A stretch of 64,000 nucleotides of DNA from positions 186,001 through 250,000 of the forward strand of contig JASANH010000651.1 of assembly GCA_030248295.1 (NCBI GenBank). Direction: 5' to 3'. The stretch is from Mesodorylaimus sp. YZB2_4 (taxonomy: Eukaryota > Nematoda > Enoplea > Dorylaimida > Dorylaimidae). The translations under genes were made by a program, and so were the position numbers. A model generated the notes under the pieces. That model ran no database searches and was not told where the DNA came from. It was given only the letters and a program-made list of their open reading frames with translations. Below, one piece after another: positions 24,066 through 34,712 of the stretch. Every line of letters starts with the position of its first letter. Position 1 is the first letter of the stretch.

Positions 24066-26211
24066 AATGAAATAAAATTAACAAATCAAACGGAAAAAGC
24101 TTACACAGATACTGCAAATACACACTAGGAAGATTAAAATTCTATCTTTTCCTCTTGACATAAATCGAATATCTTGTTAAGAAAACCGAGAATGAATTAA
24201 ATTGCCTGCCATTATGGCATGCACTGTATATATGGTTCCTTTTTAATTTCTTTGTGTGCGCATGTCAAACCTGTGCCATTAGCGATGTTGTGTGAGAATA
24301 GGAATAGGCATGAAGCGTTATCTACAATGCTAAACCTTTCGATGTAACCCGTGCCTGGTGGGCCATGGCGAGTGGGACAGAAAAATGGATCTCCCTGGCT
24401 GGGGTAACATCAACTCCTCGAGTTGATGTTTCAGCCGCAGCTTATCCAGACGGGTTTGTGTGTCACCGACTTCGGCCGGCCAGACTCTCTGACGCCTGCT
24501 GGGCTAGGTGGCCTCAAATCCCATAATGTTCCAACGGGGATGGTACAGGCCAGTTAGGCGCGGATCAGGTAGCCATGTCGATCTGTAAGTAGTGCCCGCA
24601 CTTACAGCATAAGAAGTTTCCTGAAAATGCATTTCTGGAAACCGCACGTCTGAGTATGACATTTTTTGTTTAACTTTACATCGTGTGCAGTTTCTTACCC
24701 AGCTGACTGGCATTGCAATATTTTCTGCACACACACGTTCCCAGTCTTGTCAGCGAGAAATGTGCCGAGATACTGATCCCACCTTTGGCGCCAAAAATCG
24801 ATCGATCGACTGCCGCGTGGGAACCTTAACAGAGCGGGAGGGGCAAGTGGGGTAGGATTTTGCAGGCAGGGCCATGCGCGGGACGGTTGTGGTGTGTATT
24901 AGAGCATAGGACATGAGAGTGGTGCCTACAGGGCCATCATATTTACCGTATGATGGGTCTGTATAATCATGTGACCAAGCATGCTCAGCCGAGCCACAGG
25001 CTCCTTACGGCACGGCTTGCACTGTGTGTACTGTACTTTGATGCTTTGTCCACATTGGCAGGTCCTGTTTCAGGAACTGATACACTGTCTGGTATGGGTG
25101 GCTGGATTCGCTCTCTGTGGTGTCTTCTTCTTCAAGATAGGCTACGCCACGTATTACAGATCTGATTTTTGGTTACTCTATGATAATATCAATGAAGTGA
25201 CGGCGGAGGTTGGCTCTGTAAGTCGGCCCTGCTCTGTCTTGAATTACTACATAATAGCGCCGCTTAGTCAAATAATCTTTCGGTTTCCCCGAGTGGGTGT
25301 GGGCCACTTATGTGAGACTTACATGCTACTGTATGGCTCACGTCAGGCTGTAGACACACTGTCACGATGAGAGCAAAGTGGTCCCCTCAAATAGACTCCC
25401 CCCCCGGATTAATTCCCTCGCCTGAGCCATTTGAGACAAATTTCCTGGCCATATTGAGAGGTATGGGCACACAGAGGATACTTTACATCCTTTTAGGCGC
25501 TGTCGTTTTTGACAGCCTTCGCTTATGCGGTCGACGCTCATGCTCAGAGGAAACTATGCTTTGGTGTGGGCCAGATGGATGGAGCGGCATTCTGAAGACT
25601 GGTGGTGGTTATCGTGATAGAGATCGAGGCACACATATAATGGTCTCGTGATCTGTGATGATTCGAGTGTATCAGATGTGTAATCTGCACATATGACCCA
25701 TCTTGGTCATGATGATGATTTGTGGTTCCAACTGATCGTGAGTACACCGAAGTGCGCCAGACTCTTGTAACATGCAGCATGAAGCGTGACAGTTGCATCG
25801 AACACATGGCATGCACTCAGCGCACTCACCTGCTCATCCCACTGTCGATTTAGCCAGCATTCCTGGCAGTCAGGAGATCAATACCTCCCCTGGCTGGGAG
25901 ACGCCAACCTTTTGGGTTGATGTTTCTAGGGCAGGTACATACTGCATAGTCGCGAGGCTTGCCTTCTTGCAATTGGAGTTTTTGTCCCTGAGACTTCGGT
26001 CTCTACTATCTCCCGCCGCCTGGGTGCGTTGGTTACGTTAGCTCCAAAATTTGCGCCTGAGCATCAGGTGCAAAAACTAGTCCCACACATGACACTGTAC
26101 CTCATAGAAAGTCCTAAGCCGAAAACGCTGCTCCACTATCCCCCAACATACGCGATCACCAGGCGGATTTCATCGATTCATCCCTGATCACCCACCCACC
26201 CGACCAAACAG
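24066..26211. other. Intergenic, no supported gene
   Basis: Short frames here, including 24,981-25,370 (129 codons), have no recognised motif. CATCAACTCCTCGAGTTGATG at 24,410-24,430 is a near-perfect palindrome, with a weaker relative near 25,900-25,930. Confidence 0.35.
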
Positions 26212-29200
26212 TCACAGTTCAAAAGTCGTTTTCAAGCTAAGCGTTATCTCCGTCAAATCTTGATCACCTTGCTTCCGTTCAATTTTGCTTATTTTCCCCA
26301 GAATGTCTCTCACGGCTTGAAAAGAAAAGAAAGGAAACTGTGTCAACTTAAAAAAGGAAAAAGGAAGAATACCTTGTTTGTCAACATCGTCCAAAAATAG
26401 ATAGGCAACTTGAAATCGCTCCAGCTGACTTAGCTTTAGTAATCTTCTCGCAATGGAAATAATAGTGGAGTCTTGACCGTCTTGGCACGCGCGCGTAAGT
26501 GCTGTGATGACATCGGAGAGAATATCCGCTTCGATTAAACGTCCGAAGAGGTCCGGGTAAGATTCTGGAGGAATGTTCTGAAATAAGAGCTGGTGAGAGG
26601 CAGTTCCTTACGTAGGAATTTAAAAAACTGCATGAAGGATCAGGATTCGGGGTGCTACATATGTTAGAGAAGTCAGTCTCAAAAGTGGGCCTCATAGTCA
26701 CAGTCAGAAGCAAACGAGTTTCTGCGTCTACCCAACTTGTGCACTTGGCAGTGTAGCCAATGAAGGCAGCCTTCCTCGCAGACCCTCAGTACCAAAGAAC
26801 CTGTCAAACTTACCATAAAATACTTCTCGAACAGACGCCTCATATTTCGTCTTCGCATGGTACCCCAACGTGAGAAGAATTCAACCGACGTGGTTGGCAA
26901 TGGTGGCACTTCACTCTCGTCCTCTGCTCCGACATCAGGAAGATTTTCTTTCGATATGGTCTTGTGTGCTTCACTCGTCAGACGATCGTGGCTGTGTGAC
27001 CCATTTGGAATGGAGGTACCAGACGAAGTGATATTTGCAATTCTGGTCACTGGCTGAGTCCTCCATTCGCTCGGGGGATCGGTGACTGGAGTGATTAGCA
27101 AGGGATCAGTTTGAGGTGCCTAAAAAGATGCCCAGAGCAGTGTACTGAAGTCAGTCATTTTAAGGAAGAGCTAATCATAAGTGAAGGTATACAAAGGTCA
27201 TATATGCAAAGCCATCCCCGCTTATGTATGGCTTTGCGTATATGCCAATTTTCCCGCCTTTTAATATTTGAATTTTTGAGGGATTTTTTACCGTCTTTCT
27301 CGCAGCTTTGAATAAACATATGGTAACGGCATCTGCTGGCGATAAGTGATCGCTACGAACACATTTTTTTAGGCACAGGGCGACCGCCACAATGCACATA
27401 CATGTGTCCATAAGACACCTCCTCGCGAGGGCATCCTGGACTAGACACGGCCTTCCTCGGGCAATAGAGAGTGGGTCAGGACACTACCAGCCGAGACTGT
27501 CCACTCGTTTGACCGCGTCTCTCCACTCGGAGCACCTGACGGTACAGGGTGCCGGCCAGCATCGACCGACCCACCGACCCGGCTGAACCGACCCGCCGAT
27601 CCGGGCCGGATCGGTTTGGGGTGAACCGACCCAAGCTGTGGGTCGGCCGGATCGGAATTTTGAATTCCCGCCAAAATATCTTCTCTGGCGTCCAGTCATG
27701 TCTTCATGCAGGCAGCTACGATCGACAGTTTAACCCACTGGACTGGCCGCCCATGCATGACATCGACGCTATTTTTGAATTTTCGACCCACCTACCTTCT
27801 GTGCACATAGGAGCGCAGGGGCTCATGGCTTGTAAGGGGTCGATGGGGGGGGGGGGGGGGGGCAACCCTGACTGTAACGCGTCAGTTCTATTCTGGCTGA
27901 AGACGTCAGTTTAGGAAACGCGTTCTCAGAGAGGGAACTGGCCCTGGGCGACTCACCAGGAATTCAAATGGAGGTGGAAGTGGTGGACGCCCATGCCACC
28001 CTAGATTGAGAAAACTGGTCCAATTGCCAGTCGGGACCCTCCGTTCTTGCCCTCTATCATCCGGGGAGCAGCCCTTAGTGGGGCTGTCAGGGGGAACCTT
28101 CAATAAGAGTTAGGCGCCTTACAATGGCTGCTCGTCAATATGACTGCTGGCTGGCAATTGGCAAAACCCATAGGAATTTGAGGTAGGTTCTCCAAAGTTC
28201 TCCTCCCCTGTCCGTTTTTGTCCGAAATCCGTCAGCCCCTTCCTCCTTGACTGCGGGTTTCTGATATCGGATGGTCCTTTATCAAAGGAAGGAAGTGCAT
28301 CATGCCAGAAAACAAATGAGTGGGCGCAACACAACGTTGGGTCAGGTGGATCGGGTCGGTTTGGGTCGGGTCGGTCGGGTCGGTTTGGTGACCTCACACC
28401 CGGGTCGGTCGATGCTGGGGTGCCGGGTGACTCATCCGCACACTGGGATCCGAAAGTTTATGGCTCACAAACCAAATCGACCTCCGTCACCAAGTATGAG
28501 ACATTAGGAGATTGTTTATTTTATTTTTTAAATCTGTGGGTTGGGCAACGTGCCGCCCCAGTTTCCCACGGGACTTCCAATCCGTTTTGGCCTACAGCCT
28601 GCTAGCAGTCATGACATGATAAGCGAGGCCGTGAGGGGAGCTCTCACGGCAGCTTCCATCTGTGTGTCTCCGCTAAGAGCACCTCCACACGAGGGCATCC
28701 TGTGGCAGCAACAGGCTCCCAGGATGATACTGGCCGAGAAGGGAGGGGCTTCCCGACTTCGAGGAGTAATTTCCTGATTCTCTTCTCGTAGGGCGTCCGC
28801 CACTTGGTGGTACCTGTGAGTCTTCCAGAGGCAGGTGTGCAAGGCCAGCAATGGACTTACTACATCGCTGGCCTCAGCGGGAACAGAACTGCGGCCTCCC
28901 AATCAGGGCTGCTCGCCAAAGCAATGCGGGACCAACACCTTAACTAACTGAGCCACCACGGCTCCTGTAAGGGATGCAATACTTCGCACTGCACTCCACT
29001 TCACTGAAACTTGCCTACCTTGTCCAGCCTATGAGCCACGCCATCTGCCTTCGCCTTCGATGGTTCCAATTTCTTCAATTCGTCCATAGCCTGACGATTG
29101 GACGGGTCCAAGTCAAGCACCCGCCGAAAATCACTTCGAGCAGCCTCGATATCATTCATGCCCAAATAAGCTACAGCTCGACGATAAATGGCTTTGACAT

Positions 29201-30002
29201 AAGTTGGATCCAAGGCTACGGCGAGATCGCAATCGATTTTTGCTTTAGCAAACCTAAAAATATTTTCTGCGATGCTGTGATTTGTAGTGATAAAAAGTCG
29301 TTTTCGCGAACGTGGTCTTACTCTTTAATTTTCAAGTAGCCCATGGCTCTATTGCAGAGGATGGTGGGTTCAGCTGGATCGCATTGAATGCCGTTGGTAT
29401 AGTGCTCAATGGCTTCCTTGTATCGGCCGCTGTTGAAACTGGTGTTACCCTGCAAGGAAAGAGATATAAAAGGAACAATGCAGGAGATCATAAGATGGAT
29501 CCCAGCGTGGCTCTGCGTCCCGGTCCCAAGAACGAGAAAGGCCGGCCCAAAGTCCGACTTGACAAATTGGCACCCAGCACTTTAAAGTTCTGAGAGTTTC
29601 CAAAAAAGTTCCATTACCCCTAAAATATCACTTGCTACTGAATCCACCACCATCGCAAGGCCCTGAGTATCGAGACCTGACCGGGGCTCGGTTCACGTCA
29701 GAATTTGTTTGGTGCCTGCTACAGAATGGATCTATCGTCATCTAAATAGGATTTGTATTGGAGGCTTGTGTTTTCATCCGCGTCCCCAAGGTCGTAGGGC
29801 AAGCATGCGGACCCTTCCCACAAGAAAGTGGGCCCAGTGTTGACTGAATTACGATGATTTTCGAGCAGGTATTTTCAGTCCAACCCTCACAATTTCAGCC
29901 TGTTACCTTCTCCTTTTCAAAGATGGCCTTCTGCCGCCTGAGATCACGCTGGGTCTGCTCGTTTTCTGACGAAGCTGATGATGAGCCGGTCGCCATATCC
30001 AT
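26212..30002 (-). CDS. rpap3: RPAP3/SPAG1-type TPR co-chaperone
   Basis: Six exons encode 357 residues: 29,907-30,002, 29,322-29,449, 29,019-29,253, 26,814-27,119, 26,373-26,577 and 26,212-26,315. All junctions are GT-AG and in phase. The N-terminal third is a TPR domain: EKEKGNTSFNSGRYKEAIEH, DPAEPTILCNRAMGYLK, then DPTYVKAIYRRAVAYLG and DLDPSNRQAMDELKK, the clamp arrangement that binds the C-termini of HSP70/HSP90. A polar linker follows. The C-terminal domain (TSVEFFSRWGTMRRR, NIPPESYPDLFGRLIEADIL, LKLSQLERFQVAYLFLDD) matches the RPAP3_C fold that anchors R2TP AAA-ATPases. RPAP3 and SPAG1 serve assembly of RNA polymerase II, snoRNPs and dynein arms. With one TPR domain and 357 residues it is shorter than human RPAP3. 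The 1.9-kb third intron holds SINE and hAT-like insertions. No lesion was seen. Confidence 0.88.
27390..28505 (-). repeat. SINE family 2 copy split by a transposon
   Basis: The 27,395-27,555 part carries SINE 2 body blocks (CACCTCCTCGCGAGGGCATCC, CTCTCCACTCGGAGCACCTGACGG) and breaks off at CAGGGTGCCGG. The missing continuation (GGGTGACTCATCC...TTTATGGCTCACAAACC, CGACCTCCGTCACC) resumes at 28,419. The two parts join into one SINE when the intervening 863-bp element and one copy of the 8-bp duplication are removed. Confidence 0.75.
27556..28418. mobile_element. Non-autonomous hAT-like DNA transposon, complete
   Basis: Termini are CCAGCATCGACCGACCC (27,556-27,572) and its exact inverted copy at 28,402-28,418. 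GGTGCCGG occurs directly outside both ends (27,548-27,555 and 28,419-28,426), a perfect 8-bp target-site duplication, the length typical of hAT and P-type elements. Both subterminal regions are rich in GGGTCGG units. The interior has a G18 run at 27,845-27,862 and no transposase. The target was a SINE 2 copy in the third intron of the RPAP3-type gene. Perfect termini suggest relatively recent insertion. Confidence 0.88.
28535..28972 (-). repeat. SINE family 2 copy
   Basis: The minus-strand head near 28,965 reads GCCGTGGTGGCTCAGTTAG (box A). The body contains CACCTCCACACGAGGGCATCC and a CTTCCAATCCGTTTTGGCCT segment shared with 32.7 kb. It lies next to the split copy in the same intron. Confidence 0.6.
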
Positions 30003-31128
30003 GGCACACAAATGATCCTCCTGTCACAGTGCCTTCGATTTTGAAGACGAAGACGATTCACGATTTTTACGATTAGTTTGGTTCTTGCCTGATGTAACTA
30101 CCGCCCGTTAGCAGACAAACTGTTATAGGCAGCCGAAGGCGATGGTTTGTTTGAAAGCACAACCATGTGTATATCCTAGAATCGGTTCGAGTTTACGGGA
30201 ATCTGACGATAAAGCAGTGTTCAGCAGCGCTTGGAAGTTTCCGACATTAAGTTGTGGGGTAAATGTTTCTGGTTTCAAAAGGTTACCATTGCTCCTCACA
30301 CGGTGCCCCCTAAATTTTGTCGCGCGTTCAAGTGTCTGCAAAATCCCCTTGTGAATAATAAAATATCATGTGCATACGTATCAATGCATGCATGCAGTGC
30401 TGCCCAGACATGTGCCACATTAATTATAATATACCATGGGATTGTTCACCCTTCCTTGATGCTCTCCTTGTGGGCTGACAGCTTCCTTCCCGCTGATAGT
30501 GCTGATCTTGTCCTCAAAGGCGCCCAATCTGCAATCCGGACTCCAGTTTTTCTGATTAGCTGATGGGCGTCCGTTTGATACTTTCTTCCATCCCCGCCCT
30601 CGATGTACTTGAGCAACGCCTTTGCTGCCTGCATATTATTTCAGTTTAGTGCTAGCAAAAGTGCCTTATTTGTCGTCTGTGCTTGCAGCGATGTTTCCCT
30701 ACTGAAGAGAACACAGCTGAATTTCGCCAGTCTTTTACTGCACACTAAAATATCATCCTACAGCTAATGGGCACAGAATAGCTGAAGAGAGTGGAATGCG
30801 GATAGGAAAAGAAGTCTGTTTGAGTTAGAAGCAGATTGTGCGCTACAATGTGCTTGTGGGAAAATGGATTGTTTTAGGAAGAGCCGTGAGAAAGGTTACT
30901 GAGTTGAGAGGTGAGGTGATGATTCGATGAAAAGAAGAAAAGGTCATTATCGCGAGAGGCGCGACAGTGCTCTGTAGTATTAGCAATAAAATGACGATAA
31001 CACATGCCGCACCCCCCGTTATCATTTCAAGCCTTCCAATATTCATTTAACTTCAAAAACGTCTGGTTGGGTGTGAGCGCTCTTTGATCGCATATTCGTC
31101 GAACATAACCTCCGCGTCACCCAAGCAA
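30003..31128. other. Divergent intergenic region between the RPAP3-type gene and the amidase
   Basis: A minus-strand frame at 30,446-30,634 (AAKALLKYIEGGDGRKYQTD) follows an acceptor-like ATGCAG at about 30,632 and could be a stray exon, but no partner exon or family was recognised. The region should contain both promoters. No other feature was seen. Confidence 0.35.
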
Positions 31129-31131
31129 TAA

Positions 31132-31143
31132 ATATATAAAAAG
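31132..31143 (+). promoter_or_regulatory. Likely TATA box of the amidase gene
   Basis: ATATATAAAAAG lies about 75-85 bases before the amidase ATG, a normal eukaryotic distance allowing a short 5' UTR. It suggests that the bacterial-type gene is driven by a host-style promoter. Confidence 0.45.
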
Positions 31144-31216
31144 AAAAGGTCGTTTTCTAGTCACCTTGCACAGCTAGTGGGCAAGTCGCTAGTTCCTTTC
31201 TGCGCGAAAAGTTGCC

Positions 31217-32059
31217 ATGAGAAACTGCCAATTGCTAATTGTATTGGCTGATGTCCTCGTGGTCGCCTTGTCAGTCCACGTGGTGAGGGTCCCTTCCCCC
31301 AACTTCGGCGATCGCATTGACAAGGCCACGGGCCAGCGGGTGGACAAGCCCACCATTATCGTCATGCATTACACTGCTGTCAGTCTGCAAGAAACACTGG
31401 ACATCTTCACCAACAAGTCCTCGCAGGTCAGTGCTCATTACACGGTGGCCGAGAACGGGACCATCTATCAGCACGTGGACGAGGAGTATCGAGCATGGCA
31501 CGCTGGCAAGGGCGAATGGCGGGGCATAACCGATGTGAACACCTACTCCATCGGCATCGAGCATGTGAATCTGGGGTATAGGGAGACCCCCGATCAACCG
31601 CCCGGCATCGTCGTGCCTGGATCGCCCAACCAATGGTATGAATACAAGCCGGCACAAATCCATGCTAGCATAGCCCTGGCCAAAGAGATCGTCAAACGGT
31701 ATCGGATCGAAGCGAGGAATGTGATCGGGCACAGTGATTCAGCCGTTGGCAGGAAACCAGACCCCGGACCCCTTTTCCCCTGGGAAGCATACTCCAGAAA
31801 TGGGATCGGTGCTTGGATTTTCCGCGCTGATAAACAAACGCTCGATGAGAATATACACAAAAAACAAATTTTGGAAATGCAGAAGAAATTGTATTCGTAC
31901 GGATACACTGGAGTGCCCCTCGATGGCGTGTTCGACAACTCGACCAGAAATACTCTGGTCGCTTTCCAAATGCATTTCCGACAAAGCAACATATCGGGCC
32001 ATATCGACCATGAATCACAGCGAATGATAAGAGCGTTGCTAAAGAAGTACCCTTCCTGA
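31217..32059 (+). CDS. amiD: Secreted N-acetylmuramoyl-L-alanine amidase, AmiD type
   Basis: A single uninterrupted 280-residue frame starts at ATG 31,217. Residues 1-20 form a signal peptide with no lipobox cysteine, unlike the bacterial lipoprotein AmiD. Residues 23-190 are an Amidase_2 (AmpD/AmiD) zinc-amidase domain. H51 in VMHYTA, H172 in GHSD and D182 in DPGP are the expected zinc ligands; E115 in GIEH and K180 are the likely catalytic pair. Residues 215-278 are a peptidoglycan-binding-like domain with the VAFQMHFR signature. Length and order match Gram-negative AmiD (about 276 residues), including the PDPGPLFPWEAYSRNGIGAW-type segment. The enzyme should cut the amide bond between N-acetylmuramic acid and L-alanine in peptidoglycan, probably outside the cell or in the gut lumen. 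Absence of introns beside multi-intron genes points to acquisition from bacteria. All key residues are intact. Confidence 0.93.
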   Translation: MRNCQLLIVLADVLVVALSVHVVRVPSPNFGDRIDKATGQRVDKPTIIVMHYTAVSLQETLDIFTNKSSQVSAHYTVAENGTIYQHVDEEYRAWHAGKGEWRGITDVNTYSIGIEHVNLGYRETPDQPPGIVVPGSPNQWYEYKPAQIHASIALAKEIVKRYRIEARNVIGHSDSAVGRKPDPGPLFPWEAYSRNGIGAWIFRADKQTLDENIHKKQILEMQKKLYSYGYTGVPLDGVFDNSTRNTLVAFQMHFRQSNISGHIDHESQRMIRALLKKYPS

Positions 32060-34535
32060 TATCGTCCTGGCATCTCCAAAGAGTCGCTCACCAGCACAGT
32101 CTCTGTGAGTCTTGCCTAACCTTGCCGTAATCTACAGTAGTCTACTACAGCGCTGCCATTTCTTGCTTCCTCTTTCCGCTCAGAATTGTTTTGTTTTATC
32201 ACTCTCAATTTATCATTCAGAAAATGTGGTTATGCTTGTGGCTAACTTAATATCTTCTAAATAATTCTGACTGTGGACTGAAGGGTCACGAGTGATTAGT
32301 GCATGATTACAGGAGGAACTGGCAGTAAAAAGGATAAACAGCAGGAGTGGATACTGTGCTTTTCGAAAGCACATTGCCAAGAAGATCGGCTTTACGTATG
32401 AACAAGTAAAGCCAGTTGAAAATACTGCTTATGATCAGCTGCACATACAACAGCAGCACCTTTCAAAGTATAGCAGAACTGACTGAACGCTTCATAAGCA
32501 TTTTTTCGCCAGCTTTGACGAGGTGACCGTTCACAGTGAAGAATACCCGTATTTATGAAACTTTAAGGGGGGACAAAATTGATGTCATTGATCAGAAAAA
32601 TCACAGGTGGCATAACAAACTTTATTATAAAATACGTATATTCATACAGCATGGTTTAAATTCCTTGGTCTTTATATTTTGCGGTTTAGGCCCTGTGAAG
32701 CCCAAGCTCTCTACGAGACGGACTTCTAACCCATTTTTGCCTGCAGCCAGATGGCCACGACATGATAAGCAAGGCTCTGAGGTGACCTAATCTGATGGCA
32801 GGCTCCTTCTGACCTCTACCATGAGCACCTGTGGCCTTCTGGGCCCATCAGCGCCCTATTCCATTTTCCCAACTGCTCTGTGCGTTGTACTGTGACTCCA
32901 CACCACCGAGTCTGCACTTACAGTTCTGCACAGAACCTCGGGTACGGTATGGATGTATGTAATAGGTGGCAGTATTTCGGTCATTCGTGTGCGAAGCGAA
33001 GACTGTGGATCACGAAGTCGTTCCTGATTGACAAAGTTGTACTGAAATCGCTCTAAAAAGCTTCTGTTGTTGGGTAGCGCTCATCTACCAGCCTGTTTAC
33101 GCGCAGAGGCAAGCAGCTAGTCGAGAGCGGACAAAACGGTCCGCCGTTCGGACAAAAAGCCTTCGAGCTGATCGACGAGCAGTAGTCGACCCTGAATCTC
33201 CCCAACCATGGGGCATCTACCTCCCCCCGCTCTTTGGTTGGCGTCGAGAAAGTACGGCTGAAGTGAGTATCGAAGAGTCTAATGGTCAGCCGTAGGGGTC
33301 TGGGAAAACGACGATCGCTTTGTGCCTTGGGCACGTGTCCGGTGCCATGGTGCGGTGCGGTGCGGCGGCGGCGGCCGTGTGCAGTGTGTTTTATCTAGGC
33401 CTGCCGTGTTTACTGGTTACAGATTATCCAGGTCAACAACAATTAGGAACACTCCAGAAGATTCAGGAGTCAGAATATAAACATCAGTGGCGTTTATGTC
33501 CTATGTACATCAATCCAGTTGGGCTTGCATTTTAGGGCCGGTCTGCCCTATTCTTGGGCTTGTTTTGTTTCGTTGCGCGGAGAATTGTGGTAGATTCAAT
33601 TGGTGCTTTCTTGCCGTAATTTTTACACGTTTTGACGCGCCCCGTATTCCGGAGAATGCTGCTCAAAACCGAATTCAATCAATATGCACGATATCTTCGT
33701 CCTCAACCTCGTTTCCATCATCTGACTCTTCAAGCAAAACATTCTCTATCACGCTAACACTCATATCCTTCACATTTTCCACACCTGATGACTCTGTGCG
33801 GTAATTCAAATTCGTCCCCGGGGAAGGATTTATAGAGGCCGAGAATAAAGTTCAGTCGGGGTCTAGACGGGGGAGAAAAAGCAGAAGGGGAGGATTTCGA
33901 GGGGGGAGGGGAGAATTTCGAGGAAATACGGTATGTCGCGTAGGCGCATTTACAGTATTTACCGTCTCGGCGTATAGTCCTGTCTGTCTGCCTTATTTTT
34001 GGTCAGGCCTTTTGGGAGGGTAGACTTTAATTCTGTCAGTTTAGCATTCACTGTCTTTTTTATACGTATCTAATTATATCACTTGTGGTGTTTCTTGCGA
34101 TGGCGATAATCGTGTCCATGGCTGCTTCCAGTTAGCTCTGCATCTGCTCTGCAGATTTTCCAAAGGGGGACTTGCAGAACCAGTCTCGATGAACTCGTAC
34201 TTCTTGCAAGGAACGAGGGAATTGGGGCTTTTTACGAAAATATTGCCAAAGTAAAGACAAAGATCCTGGCGCCAAGCACTCTGCAGACATGCGAGGGGGG
34301 GGGGGGGGCGGGGGGTTTTTTCCTGGCTGGTGTGGAGTCCTGTTTGAAGCAGGTGGTGTTTCTTTGTGGGCTCTCATGAAACTGTGAAAACTTTTAGACC
34401 AGACAGAGCAAATCAATTTCTTCCATAGTGCGCATATACATCTGTGTCTGACGATGACTTACACGACACTGAAACGCATGCAAGAGGAAGACGGGCTTAT
34501 AGTTTTGGTTTTCCATTGTGCATGCAGCACAAATC
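32060..34535. other. Intergenic with SINE 2 relatives and a G14 run
   Basis: Positions about 32,690-32,950 share blocks with the SINE 2 copy at 28,545-28,700 (TGGCC..CGACATGATAAGC, TGAGCACCT). A possible coding start at 33,350 (MVRCGAAAAAVCSVFYLG) and an acidic minus-strand frame near 33,690-33,810 (ENVLLEESDDGNEVEDED) could not be connected to anything. A G14 run lies at 34,295-34,308. Confidence 0.4.
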
Positions 34536-34537
34536 CG

Positions 34538-34712
34538 AGTTCATGTTCATGTTCATGTTTTACCACGTCACCAAACGCTTATGCGCACTCGAGGGTGAAG
34601 GGACACATTTTACACGAAGTGATTTACCGGCCCGCGAGTCGAACACTCGCCCGTAACTGCGCGCCTGGCGTGAGAGGCAGACGCCTAACCCACCAGGCCA
34701 CGAGGCCGGTCC
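34538..34712 (-). repeat. SINE family 1, reference copy
   Basis: Minus strand from 34,712: CCGGCC acceptor stem, box A TGGCCTGGTGG, anticodon region CTGCCTCTCACGCC, T arm GCGAGTGTTCGACTCGC, and closing GGCCGG that pairs with the start. The body runs through GTGTAAAATGTGTCCCTTC and CTCGAGTGCGCATAAGCG, ending in a run of ATGAAC units (34,535-34,555). The anticodon arm is close to that of tRNA-Asp/Glu. Nothing in it is protein-coding. Confidence 0.78.

Noticed and set aside
23935..24123. Phenylalanine-rich minus-strand frames
   Set aside because: They are translations of the A-rich purine tract.
31271..31732. 153-codon open frame antisense to the amidase, plus several other long antisense frames there
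   Set aside because: They mirror the GC-rich codon use of the amidase on the other strand and contain no domain; ordinary shadow frames.
34627..34712. Functional tRNA gene
   Set aside because: The anticodon stem is imperfect, the sequence is dispersed in several copies, and it continues into a shared SINE body with a repeat tail.
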